64,000 nucleotides of DNA from assembly GCF_000236905.1 (NCBI RefSeq), contig NC_016530.1, positions 434,001 to 498,000 of the forward strand, written 5' to 3'. A program made the position numbers and the translations under genes. The DNA is from Tetrapisispora phaffii CBS 4417. Its lineage: Eukaryota > Ascomycota > Saccharomycetes > Saccharomycetales > Saccharomycetaceae. How positions within the stretch are numbered: the first letter of the stretch is position 1; every line of letters starts with the position of its first letter. This document shows positions 18,101 to 25,715 of the stretch, piece by piece. Below the pieces are notes generated by a model. That model saw only the letters and a program-made list of their open reading frames with translations. It had not been told where the DNA came from and searched no databases.

Positions 18101-20023
18101 GTCGCAGAAAGTGAGCCCGTTAAAAATGTCTCTGATCAAGAGCTGCTGTTAATCAACCGTTTCGATAATAAGAATTCGGACAAGTTTCCCAGCACCGAAG
18201 CCATGAAACAGAGAAGGACAAAGCTGTTTCTCAAAGAATTTGCTTCAATCACTAGACGTCCATTAAAGTCTCGGAAACGTGAACTTACCACCTTGGATCT
18301 TGAGGAATTTGAAGCAGCGGAGGAACAGAAGAAAAAAATCAAGTTACGTTCTGTACAAGCAGTCAATAAAATTAGAACTTTATATTTTAAGACTGCTATC
18401 ACCAATAATACAGACGTTCGAGAACGAAAACTCTTTTCGGAAGCATTTGAGAAAGAACTACAAAATCTTTTGAAGATGCAAGTTTTTGACACATCAATCT
18501 CCATTCCTAGAAATCAAGTCCCAGCTAACCGAATTATACCTCTTCAGACTATATTTACGGTGAAGCGTGATGGGACTCATAAAGCTCGTATTGTTTGCCG
18601 AGGGGACAAACAAACGGAAGCCACCTACAGTAACTATCATACAGATCTTCTTCAAATTGATACTTTGAAATTGTTCCTGATGATAGCCAATAACCGTAAG
18701 ATGTGGATACAGACTTTAGATATAAATCATGCATTTTTGTATGCTGATTTACGGGAGGAGATATATGTTCCACTTCCACACGATAGGAGATTTGTGACAC
18801 CGTTAAAAAAGGCACTTTACGGTTTAAAACAAAGTCCTAAGGAATGGAATGAGCATCTAAAAAAATTCCTGAACAGTATTGATCTGGATGACTCCAGACA
18901 TACGCCAGGTATATTCAGAAATCACGATTATAGCATCATGATAGCTGTATATGTAGATGACTGTGTCATAGCTGCTAAAAGTCAGGAACTTCTAGACGAG
19001 TTTGTTTCCACCTTAAGAAACAGATTTGAGCTTAAAATTATTGGAAAAATGAATCAAGGCATTCTACGTACAGATGTACTAGGAATGGACCTTGATTATA
19101 ATATTGATGAAGGTAAAATCAGCCTATCATTGCAATCTTACATTGAAAGTATTGAAAATGATTGGCTTGATAAAATTAGTCATATTAAAACTACTTCTAT
19201 TCCACATGTTTCATCCTATGAACACAACATCAAAAACATTGATTCTATGGACACTAAAACAAGATCTAAAAAGATCAATGAACTGCAGAAGATAAATGGC
19301 GTGATTAACTATATTAGATCTAGATGTAGATATGATATAGAGTTCGCTGCCAATAAACTGGCCAGGAGTGTGAACTTTCCAGCAGACAACGTTTTTTACA
19401 TGGCTGATAAACTTATGAACTATATTTTCCAAACTAAGTCAGAAAAAATTGTGTTCACAAGAGAAACCACTGATAACCCGGCCATAACTCTGCTATCTGA
19501 TGCCTCACTGGGTACGGAACATGACATGAAGTCCAGAATGGGCATAATGTTATGGTATGGAGAGAACCTCTACAAAGTCATTTCAAGAGCCTCCTCAGCT
19601 GTCAGAAACTCATCTACTGAAGCTGAACTGGACGCTATCTATGAAGGATCTAAAGAGGCATATTATCTAAAAAAGATTTTAGAAGAAATGAACCTACAAA
19701 AGGATCCAACTGTCATTTCCATTACAGACAGCAAACCTAGTATTCAATATCTAAAGAACAATTATAACTCCAACAGAAGAGATAGATTCCTGGATTTGAA
19801 ACTAGCTAAACTCGAAGAACGGATACGAGCAGATGACTTACTAATATATAAAATTGCTGGCACTGATAACATTGCTGATGTTTTAACCAAACCGGTTAGT
19901 TGTGAAGACTTTAAGAAACTAAGATCTTCGATGCAAAACAAACTGACTCCCAAAGATATTCTTACGATAACTGACCCAGGAGAATTTCATAGTCCATCAA
20001 GTTCTATATCGACAATCAGTTAA
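15107..20023 (+). CDS. single-ORF Gag-Pol polyprotein of a copia retrotransposon
   Basis: 1638 residues with no frameshift between Gag and Pol. The first about 28 residues are LTR-encoded. The Gag-like part (to about residue 400) has a coiled coil (LEEEEKGLELNIEKL) and no CCHC zinc knuckle. Then follow protease with DSGSG at about residue 417; integrase with an HHCC zinc finger (H568, H573, C606, C609) and a D640, D705, E741 (D,D35E) catalytic triad; reverse transcriptase with ALYGLKQSP and YVDD at 1282-1285; and RNase H (SDASLG, STEAELDAI, ITDSKPS) ending near NIADVLTKP. A single fused frame is how yeast Ty5 is built; Ty1, Ty2 and Ty4 use a +1 frameshift. All key catalytic residues are present. 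Gag must be released by proteolysis or be made in excess some other way. Confidence 0.95.
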   Translation: MDYTRATEVANDTNLDVGTNQHKLVSPHGGLTRMDNDHSSSQVVKETLQSNIEIPNENTDVFIRTFKNRLSTLEGLYEKTMMKHDEFLNSIEAGDYLSKITKLEEEEKGLELNIEKLRTKIIDREGLLNNRTTAHTRTSINNTVTNGSNKEEGNQQTNLMNNGSLMFKTLNGKEVVINKNYLPLNIEFKLINIEDLPLWIKEFVKFLNYYNLDNLNELPESTIIDPVEDQFIKGQLKENIKCEDIYDFIFMENSSIEILNEVKRIFLRKLNFAKRQKLWKQVSITEKSNNLALQLNLLNKLVGIEEFIDTNKMEIFNLIINRINNQVLQRINAVPIDLSKITPTQYLGIIKKHAEDAFEFHEQIKQFYSSEREEAKSNSKNPETLRPIVKKVQRNPVQTKISTKKNQLKSAVDTVIDSGSGINFTNKKGLIFNYRKLTTIPEYSGVGSSSNLQIIGQGSLRVRMDNNGKYQYIPVYYCPDEDATVLSAIGLRKTLGFIITEDYKNLKNDSISIKIHNVANTTWIKSDDLLLSSKDNRTSEKLTKASSIRWIKPSTSFNNKTVTIHEAHERSNHLPVDVIVHNIENNAFSDVNKINLKKSELINFYCEQCVQAKMKQHDHIKDSMNKHYEQMQPGQSWSLDIRGPLGKNLAKVDNYLLLMVDNVSRFLLVSTHTNKNKETISLQIKNNIQYIEKQYDRIVKELIVDRGSEFTNDSLKTYVSEKGIKLMLTDTNDHASNARAERFIGIMNNDIRTLMHNSDLPWALWKYAALAAARIRNLFMTKKLNCSPMTTLSGKNEQIRFNSFLPFGAHAFVKNQTNNKLTNQGIPAITLCKDPNSFGYLFYLPQTRKVISTMSYILANSEVNGDFIDPNKVLSEIVPDNDDTNEVTSEDALEIEAEPSNADDITIIEGIENDTQYKIPPNIQEDTVYGLDTINIHDNQKVSDHTRSSTADEEVKEPTLEQDTSNTSDNHSVHEAHMSTLPKDTATATSHIDILPDSVAESEPVKNVSDQELLLINRFDNKNSDKFPSTEAMKQRRTKLFLKEFASITRRPLKSRKRELTTLDLEEFEAAEEQKKKIKLRSVQAVNKIRTLYFKTAITNNTDVRERKLFSEAFEKELQNLLKMQVFDTSISIPRNQVPANRIIPLQTIFTVKRDGTHKARIVCRGDKQTEATYSNYHTDLLQIDTLKLFLMIANNRKMWIQTLDINHAFLYADLREEIYVPLPHDRRFVTPLKKALYGLKQSPKEWNEHLKKFLNSIDLDDSRHTPGIFRNHDYSIMIAVYVDDCVIAAKSQELLDEFVSTLRNRFELKIIGKMNQGILRTDVLGMDLDYNIDEGKISLSLQSYIESIENDWLDKISHIKTTSIPHVSSYEHNIKNIDSMDTKTRSKKINELQKINGVINYIRSRCRYDIEFAANKLARSVNFPADNVFYMADKLMNYIFQTKSEKIVFTRETTDNPAITLLSDASLGTEHDMKSRMGIMLWYGENLYKVISRASSAVRNSSTEAELDAIYEGSKEAYYLKKILEEMNLQKDPTVISITDSKPSIQYLKNNYNSNRRDRFLDLKLAKLEERIRADDLLIYKIAGTDNIADVLTKPVSCEDFKKLRSSMQNKLTPKDILTITDPGEFHSPSSSISTIS
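15190..15207 (+). other. minus-strand primer-binding site for tRNA-Gln
   Basis: TGGAGGTCTTACCCGGAT begins immediately after the 5' LTR and is complementary to the 3' end of yeast tRNA-Gln (ATCCGGGTAAGACCT plus CCA), 18 of 18 nt by my recollection of that tRNA. Primer identity differs from Ty1-Ty3 (initiator Met). Confidence 0.85.
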
Positions 20024-20045
20024 AAAGATTATTGAAATATGTCTT

Positions 20046-20054
20046 TACGGGGTG
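20046..20054 (+). other. candidate polypurine tract
   Basis: TACGGGGTG directly upstream of the 3' LTR. It is short and only partly purine, resembling the G-rich tract before Ty1 LTRs. Assigned by position. Confidence 0.5.
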
Positions 20055-20459
20055 TGTCAGAATTATTGTAGTGTATGTGACAGAACTAAGTGTTTATGAC
20101 ACTTTGAGTCCAGAACTAATAGATCACTTACTAATGGAAAGAAGGTCTAGAACAATCTTCCAAGTGGTAGGTGAAAATTTCTCACTACAATGTAAATGGC
20201 TACGCGATAAACACAGATGTACAATACAGCACTAAAGATCTTAGGAGGATGAATGAACATGTGTACGTGTTCATTCAACTGTCAGTTCAACTCATATATA
20301 AGAGGGCTTCTAACTCTATATAGAATAGTTTAAATACACTAATAAAGGACCAATCGATTATTTAACTATAAAGAAGATGGACTATACTAGAGCAACTGAA
20401 GTGGCTAATGACACTAACTTAGATGTTGGAACTAACCAACATAAGCTTGTTTCTCCACA
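20055..20459 (+). repeat. 3' LTR (405 bp)
   Basis: Starts TGTCAGAATT and ends CTCCACA. The last about 160 bp, including the gag start, match the 5' LTR, while U3 carries about two dozen differences and small indels. The 68-codon frame at 20377 is the LTR copy of the gag start, not a gene. Confidence 0.95.
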
Positions 20460-20464
20460 TAGAG

Positions 20465-20531
20465 CAACTGAAGTGGCTAATGACACTAACTTAGATGTTG
20501 GAACTACCCAACATAAGCTTGTTACTCCACA
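20465..20531 (+). repeat. old solo LTR, last segment
   Basis: Begins CAACTGAAGTGG right after the TAGAG duplication and ends GTTACTCCACA. It completes the old LTR broken by the younger element. It carries the older variants GAACTACCC and GTTACTCC. Confidence 0.9.
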
Positions 20532-20590
20532 TATATCTGTCTATCTATTATATTATATTCCTGTCCTAAATCTATTATTGTAGTAACCAT
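20532..20590. repeat. right copy of the inverted flanking repeat
   Basis: Reverse complement of 13925-13984 with mismatches and a small indel next to the LTR. Includes the exact 22-nt core 20535-20556. Confidence 0.85.
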
Positions 20591-20615
20591 AATACAATAC
20601 AACCGTTAACTTATT

Positions 20616-20687
20616 GCCATCTTAGTATAGTGGTTAGTACACATCGTTGTGGCCGATGAAACCCTGGTTCGATTCTAGGAGATGGCA
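20616..20687 (+). tRNA. tRNA-His(GUG)
   Basis: 72 nt, GCCATCTTAGTATAGTGG...ending GAGATGGCA, anticodon GTG in the loop TTGTGGC, A box TAGTATAGTGG and B box GGTTCGATTC. The sequence matches yeast tRNA-His as I know it. No intron. It is transcribed away from the LTR island, which ends 84 bp upstream. Confidence 0.97.
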
Positions 20688-20698
20688 TTTTTTTTTTT
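20688..20698 (+). terminator. Pol III terminator of tRNA-His
   Basis: A run of eleven T residues directly after the tRNA. Confidence 0.9.
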
Positions 20699-20822
20699 AA
20701 TTTCAACCCAGTAAAGAATTCTGTTCTTGTCAGTAACACCAACTTTGAAATAACATTTATTGTTGCTTCAACTCAGTAAGTGAACAAAAAGTACCAAGCA
20801 GGATTTCACACGAGATTCTTAG

Positions 20823-20956
20823 TTAGTAATGTTGTTCACTAACATTGAAACTGCATCAAAAAAATTTCACGCCAGACACGTTATTAGTAATAGACATATT
20901 ACTAAGATCTGACTGCGGTTGCCTGGAATAAGAAATTCTCGATCGCGCATTAGTAA
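20823..20956. promoter_or_regulatory. cluster of four Yap-type response elements
   Basis: Exact TTASTAA heptamers at 20823-20829 (TTAGTAA), 20884-20890 (TTAGTAA), 20899-20905 (TTACTAA) and 20950-20956 (TTAGTAA), about 270-405 bp upstream of the quinone reductase ATG. TTASTAA is the site of the yeast AP-1-like Yap1/Yap2 factors for oxidative stress. Two TATA-like boxes (GGATATAAAA) follow at about 21058-21067 and 21080-21089. Confidence 0.7.
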
Positions 20957-21227
20957 TGAAATGGATTATGTAATTGAATAGATTATGTAAGTAGTAGAGA
21001 TTATAATCAAATATTCACCAGCTGGATCTGAAACTAGATTGGAAACATAAAACTTTTGGATATAAAAGGCATTGATGTTTTGGATATAAAATTCACATTC
21101 CATAGAGATTATTATGTACATTTTACTATTATACAAATTACAGGAAAAATAAACAAGTAATCAAAATATCTAGAATATTATAGTATACTACAAATACAAA
21201 TACAAATCAAAAAAACAAACAAACGAA

Positions 21228-21986
21228 ATGAAGGTCTTTATTGTTACAGCTCACCCAGATACTCGTTCTTTAACTCACTCTTTGTTAAGCGAGACTGTCA
21301 AGAGATTTGAAAAGAATGGTCACGAAGTCAAAGTTAGTGATTTGTACCAAATGAAATGGAAGGCTACTGTAGATGAAGACGACTTCAAAAACCATCCAAA
21401 AGGTGAAAGATTAGAAATAGCAGCTGCCTCTGGTGCTGCTTACGCTAACAATCAATTGACTGATGATGTTGTGGCTGAACAAGAAAAATTGAAATGGTGT
21501 GACCTACTAATCCTTCAATTTCCTTTATGGTGGTTCAGTATGCCAGCCATTTTAAAGGGTTGGGTTGAGAGAGTGTATTCTCTAGGTTTGGCTTATGGTA
21601 CTTTTGATCGTTATGGTCATGGTAACTTTGTTGGTAAAAAAGCATGTTTAATGGTTACTCTTGGTGGTAAAGAAGCACAGTACTCTAATAATGGTGTTAA
21701 TGGTCCAATTGAAGACCTGCTGTTCCCAATTAACCGTAACATCCTGTTTTATACCGGTTTCTCTGTTTTGCCATCTTTCTTAACATTTGGCGCCAACAAA
21801 TTTGGTGAAAAAGAGTTCAATGTAACTGTTGAACGCCTTAATACGTGGGTTGATAACATTGAAAATGAAAAGCCTTACAATTACAGAAAACAAAATGATG
21901 GCCAATTCGATGAAAACTTGCAATTAAAGCCAGAATTCGTTAATCCAGCTAAATCTGGTTTCTCACAATTAATTGATTTTAGTTAG
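21228..21986 (+). CDS. flavodoxin-fold NAD(P)H:quinone oxidoreductase (NQO1/MdaB/KefF-like)
   Basis: 252 residues. The N terminus MKVFIVTAHPDTRSLTHSL is the flavin-phosphate-binding loop of the Flavodoxin_2 family, LLILQFPLWWFSMPAILKGW is the hallmark flavin/quinone-pocket segment, and KKACLMVTLGG follows in the expected place. Enzymes of this family reduce quinones by two electrons using NAD(P)H and FMN or FAD, protecting against oxidative cycling. It is cytosolic (no signal or membrane segment). It is not one of the S. cerevisiae genes of this ancestral block, and S. cerevisiae has, as far as I know, only the unrelated small Lot6 type. The Yap sites upstream suggest control by oxidative stress. 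Codon use is adapted to the host. Origin by transfer from bacteria or another fungus is possible but unproven. Confidence 0.85.
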   Translation: MKVFIVTAHPDTRSLTHSLLSETVKRFEKNGHEVKVSDLYQMKWKATVDEDDFKNHPKGERLEIAAASGAAYANNQLTDDVVAEQEKLKWCDLLILQFPLWWFSMPAILKGWVERVYSLGLAYGTFDRYGHGNFVGKKACLMVTLGGKEAQYSNNGVNGPIEDLLFPINRNILFYTGFSVLPSFLTFGANKFGEKEFNVTVERLNTWVDNIENEKPYNYRKQNDGQFDENLQLKPEFVNPAKSGFSQLIDFS

Positions 21987-22577
21987 GTTTTATTATTGAA
22001 TGTATAGAACAATGAATAATACAATATTAATTTATTTTTTTAATTAGCTTATCATAACTTCGTTCTAATTACTCTTGAAATTATTAACGCTCGTACGTGC
22101 TTAGAATCTAGCGTTGATAATAATTAAATATTCTGTTTTTAATACTTTCGTATTTATCACTATATCATGTTCTCAAAATTTTTAGAAAGGTATGTAACGA
22201 AATACAATTGCTTTCGGGACCATTGTTGTGTATATGACAATTATTCAAATTTTTAGAACACTCAAACAGGAAACTAAATTAATTGTAAGCTGTCAAATAA
22301 AATATCCCTAGAATTATTAATACATTATATTATATTATTGTTCATGGATTATTGATATCAAAAGTTCACTAAGTTAGTATATTCCCGGTCATGTGATTTG
22401 TGATTTTACCCATAAAGGAAAACTTATAAGGATGCATATATTATATTATTCTTACATATAAATTTATATGAACCACTTACAAGAATTCTTGAGTATTATT
22501 TACTTTAGCTTTTGGAATAGAAACTGCACATATACGTCATAATAACAGAGAGAATAATATAGCTATATTGTTAAGAA
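21987..22577. other. intergenic, quinone reductase 3' flank and NPR3 promoter
   Basis: About 590 bp, strongly AT-rich. Contains one ATCACATG (minus strand, 22391-22398, Cbf1-like). No partner signal of a point centromere (TTCCGAA) is seen beside it. Confidence 0.5.
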
Positions 22578-25427
22578 ATGAAACAGAAACATTACCTTCC
22601 AGATTCAAGATTAGTTGGTATTCAGTTAACTGTTTCAACGCATTCTGGTCCTCAAGTAATATTTCACTATCCGCCATGTTCCCCTAGTCATCTGTCAAAT
22701 AAGAGGAATAAACACAAGAAAGTATACCCGAAGAAGGCGGCCAACACTCTATTGACACCTGTTGATTCAATGAATAAGTCAACAGATCTACGATTGGGTA
22801 AACAAAGATCGATTGATAATAATAGCGCTCATATGAGTATTCCCAGTTTAAAAACGAACTTTACTCAATCTGATTTAGTGCCTGATAATGATAGATATCT
22901 TGACAATTTTGATAGCACTTCCGACTCTGATATATCTTCTGGATTGAGCGATAGTGAAATATCTACAGATAATTCAGATATGAGTAGCTTTTCTTCAAAC
23001 TCTTCTGATGAGAACGAGCAGCTCTTTAATAATAGACTCAGTAATTACACCTCACAACAGTCAGGAGGAGCTATTAGTACTCCTACTGATATAAGATCAT
23101 CTTCCTTAGATGCAGACTCTAAGTTATTAAATGGCAACTCATCGCACAGCAATAATCAAAGAAATAAATCCTCCCAAATAAGTGCCAACAAACTTTTGGA
23201 AATGTTTAATAATGATATTACATCATCAAATACATTAAAGAGGAGGTCATCACTAGCTTCGAAGTTATCATCTGTTAACTCTATAGATGATCTAACGGAC
23301 TCTGTTAAAATTGATGGAGATGAATATGATTACAATGATACGGAATTATTAAAAGAACTTGAGAAGAATTCAATTAGTTATAACGATGAATTTTTTGATT
23401 CCGATATTTTTCAAGACATTAATAAAGTATTTGGTTTTGACTCAGAATTTATAGCTGAAGTTTGCAGCCCAGATAGGGAAATGTGTAATACCAGTTTTGA
23501 ATTTACTGTGGACAATCTATGTTTTTTAGGATTACCAATTCATTCAGACAAAGATGGTAACTGGAGAACATCAAAAAATAAGAGCAATAGGAAAAGTGCA
23601 AAGACTTCTAGCACTCATTCTAAAGGAAGCAGAAGGCACTCTATCAATTCGAAAGAATCAACTTCTAAAACGAATGAAGATGAAAATATTGAATCATCTG
23701 AAAATCATGATGATGAAGATGATAAGAGTTATATGAACCCTATTGCTATGCATGATTTAAATTCGCCAGACTACGAAAAAAATATGAACATGTTTCATGT
23801 ATGCTTTGTGATGAATCCACCAATATCTGAATATAATCAAAGAGTAGATGATATGTATCATTATATTGTAATGAGATTAGCGCACACGTTGAAAATTCTC
23901 CAAGCAAAATCATTTTATGTCTCAAAAGAGGTCGAAATACTTTTAAAAGAAAAAGAATATGTTCTTAAATCTTCAAGAGTATATAAGAACTTAAAAGGGG
24001 CAGCTAACAAAGGGCAATATTTATATCAAAGATTATTGGTTCAGTCATCTTTAGCTAGGGCATTGGTTACATGCTTTGATACTATCCATAAAAATGACAT
24101 CGTAAATTTAACATTAGATGAAAAAGTTGTAACTTTGCAAATACCTATTCATGATGAATTTTGGAAGTTACCGCAGTATAAGATTGAACCTGTGCTTCGA
24201 GGTTCTCATCTTACTAGTATTCTAAATTACGGTTTCTTGAAATCCACATCAACAAAAAATAAAAAAAAAGACATAAACTCCAATAACTTTGCTGATGACG
24301 ATAATATTGATAACGACATTTTAAATTATGCATTATTACTAAAAGAAGAGCAAAATGTTATTATTGAAAAGTTAAAATCTTTCTCTCAGGATGACAATAT
24401 AGGTGGATTGATCCTACGACAGTTAGTTAAGCATATTCAACCCAACGTTCCAATTCGTTCTTACCAGCCTCTGATCAACGAATTGATGGGTGTTAAAGAA
24501 AATGATCCGAATAGAACTATCTTTCATATAAATATTTTAAAATATTGTGCATTACATCTATTATATTGGAGACATGCCAGAGCTGTTATTCCATTGAGTT
24601 CCAAATATACATATATTGTAAGTCCGTTGTCACCATTAGTTGGTTCTTCTAAGGATTATATTAGTGAAGGTTCTTCCCACTTCTCTTTTAACAGAAGGGA
24701 AGATAATCATTATGAACCACTTTTTTACCAACACCAAATAGAATTTGGTCAAACTTTCCCATCATTACCATCATTAGTCTCATTTTTAAGCTTATTATCG
24801 AATGGAAAACCCAGACCATTTGGTACAATAATACCTTCTAAAGAGCATAAACCCATTTATTTAGGGGCATTGGCATGGTTAATAAGAAGTGGTTATTTAA
24901 CTCAATTATTAACATATGTCTGTATACGTATAGATAGTCAGATTAAGATGGAGGTAGATGAAGATCTGGAGAGAGAAGGCTTTAAAATGAATTCCAAGAA
25001 ATCAAAGGAAAATGTTCATAAAAACGAAGTACAAATTGATAACATAGTAGCAGTTAAAAAAAATCAATCCTATAACAACAGGTTTGAACCAAGTAGTACT
25101 AATGATGAGAGTCGCGGTAATGCTATCTCGGAGATAGCAATGTATGAAGAACGATTACAATTTGCGTTTGATGATTTAGAATTAGAGAAAGACTATACAA
25201 TTATTTTAGAACCTGAAAAAGCAGGTGCTATTGAAAGGAGATGGATTGTAAAATGTGTCCATGACCAGCCGGCTGACGTTCAAATACTATTCAATAGACT
25301 ATTGAAGTATTTTAATGGTAAAGTACCGATGGAAGTCGTTGCATTGAAAGAAAATTTAACAAAACACGAAATTAAGAAAGTTATGCATGCAATGAATAAA
25401 TATTTGATAGAAATAAAGCATTGGTAA
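22578..25427 (+). CDS. NPR3: Npr3, subunit of the SEACIT/GATOR1 complex
   Basis: 949 residues. The N-terminal longin-like start LVGIQLTVSTHSGPQVIFHYPP is diagnostic of Npr3. A long Ser/Asn/Asp-rich disordered insert (about 40-260) is followed by the conserved block FHVCFVMNPPISEYNQRVDDMYHYIV and C-terminal winged-helix-type regions (about 690 to the end, KPIYLGALAWLIRSGYLTQL, LFNRLLKYFNGKVPMEV). Npr3 with Npr2 and Iml1 forms the GAP complex that shuts down TORC1 on amino-acid starvation at the vacuole. S. cerevisiae Npr3 is longer (1146); the difference lies in the low-complexity inserts. YHL023C homologue, convergent with ISA1. Confidence 0.92.
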   Translation: MKQKHYLPDSRLVGIQLTVSTHSGPQVIFHYPPCSPSHLSNKRNKHKKVYPKKAANTLLTPVDSMNKSTDLRLGKQRSIDNNSAHMSIPSLKTNFTQSDLVPDNDRYLDNFDSTSDSDISSGLSDSEISTDNSDMSSFSSNSSDENEQLFNNRLSNYTSQQSGGAISTPTDIRSSSLDADSKLLNGNSSHSNNQRNKSSQISANKLLEMFNNDITSSNTLKRRSSLASKLSSVNSIDDLTDSVKIDGDEYDYNDTELLKELEKNSISYNDEFFDSDIFQDINKVFGFDSEFIAEVCSPDREMCNTSFEFTVDNLCFLGLPIHSDKDGNWRTSKNKSNRKSAKTSSTHSKGSRRHSINSKESTSKTNEDENIESSENHDDEDDKSYMNPIAMHDLNSPDYEKNMNMFHVCFVMNPPISEYNQRVDDMYHYIVMRLAHTLKILQAKSFYVSKEVEILLKEKEYVLKSSRVYKNLKGAANKGQYLYQRLLVQSSLARALVTCFDTIHKNDIVNLTLDEKVVTLQIPIHDEFWKLPQYKIEPVLRGSHLTSILNYGFLKSTSTKNKKKDINSNNFADDDNIDNDILNYALLLKEEQNVIIEKLKSFSQDDNIGGLILRQLVKHIQPNVPIRSYQPLINELMGVKENDPNRTIFHINILKYCALHLLYWRHARAVIPLSSKYTYIVSPLSPLVGSSKDYISEGSSHFSFNRREDNHYEPLFYQHQIEFGQTFPSLPSLVSFLSLLSNGKPRPFGTIIPSKEHKPIYLGALAWLIRSGYLTQLLTYVCIRIDSQIKMEVDEDLEREGFKMNSKKSKENVHKNEVQIDNIVAVKKNQSYNNRFEPSSTNDESRGNAISEIAMYEERLQFAFDDLELEKDYTIILEPEKAGAIERRWIVKCVHDQPADVQILFNRLLKYFNGKVPMEVVALKENLTKHEIKKVMHAMNKYLIEIKHW

Positions 25428-25715
25428 TATATAGGATTTTATAATAGGAAATAGAAATCAATTAACTCGAAGTATATTTTAATCACTTAATAAATTTAAT
25501 GTTTTATAACCTTTATTTATAATTTACCAGTAACTTTTTCAAAATTTATTATGGTTCAAAAATAGTTAAAATTGAATTTGAAAAATGAAGACATAAACAA
25601 GAATTTTTGATTTTTTATAATTATTAACAATCTAAAAGAAATAAAATTCTTTTTTACTATTTTAATATGATCACTTACATAGTTTATATTTATATATATA
25701 TATATATACACTAAA

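Larger units (their letters stand above)
14782..20459 (+). mobile_element. complete Ty1/copia-type LTR retrotransposon (5.68 kb)
   Basis: Full element: 5' LTR (14782-15189), primer-binding site directly after it, one uninterrupted gag-pol reading frame, and 3' LTR (20055-20459). It is flanked by the 5-bp target duplication TAGAG at 14777-14781 and 20460-20464. The domain order protease-integrase-reverse transcriptase-RNase H defines the copia group. It lies between divergent tRNA-Pro and tRNA-His genes, the usual landing zone of Ty1/Ty3/Ty4 relatives. The ORF is intact, so the copy could be active, although its two LTRs are no longer identical. Confidence 0.95.

Noticed and set aside
20377..20583. 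68-codon frame in the 3' LTR region with a repeated ATEVANDTNLDVGT sequence
   Set aside because: It is the LTR copy of the gag start followed by the broken end of the old LTR; not a gene.
22391..22398. ATCACATG as a possible centromere CDEI
   Set aside because: No CDEIII-like TTCCGAA at the proper distance across the AT-rich sequence; a lone Cbf1-type site is common.
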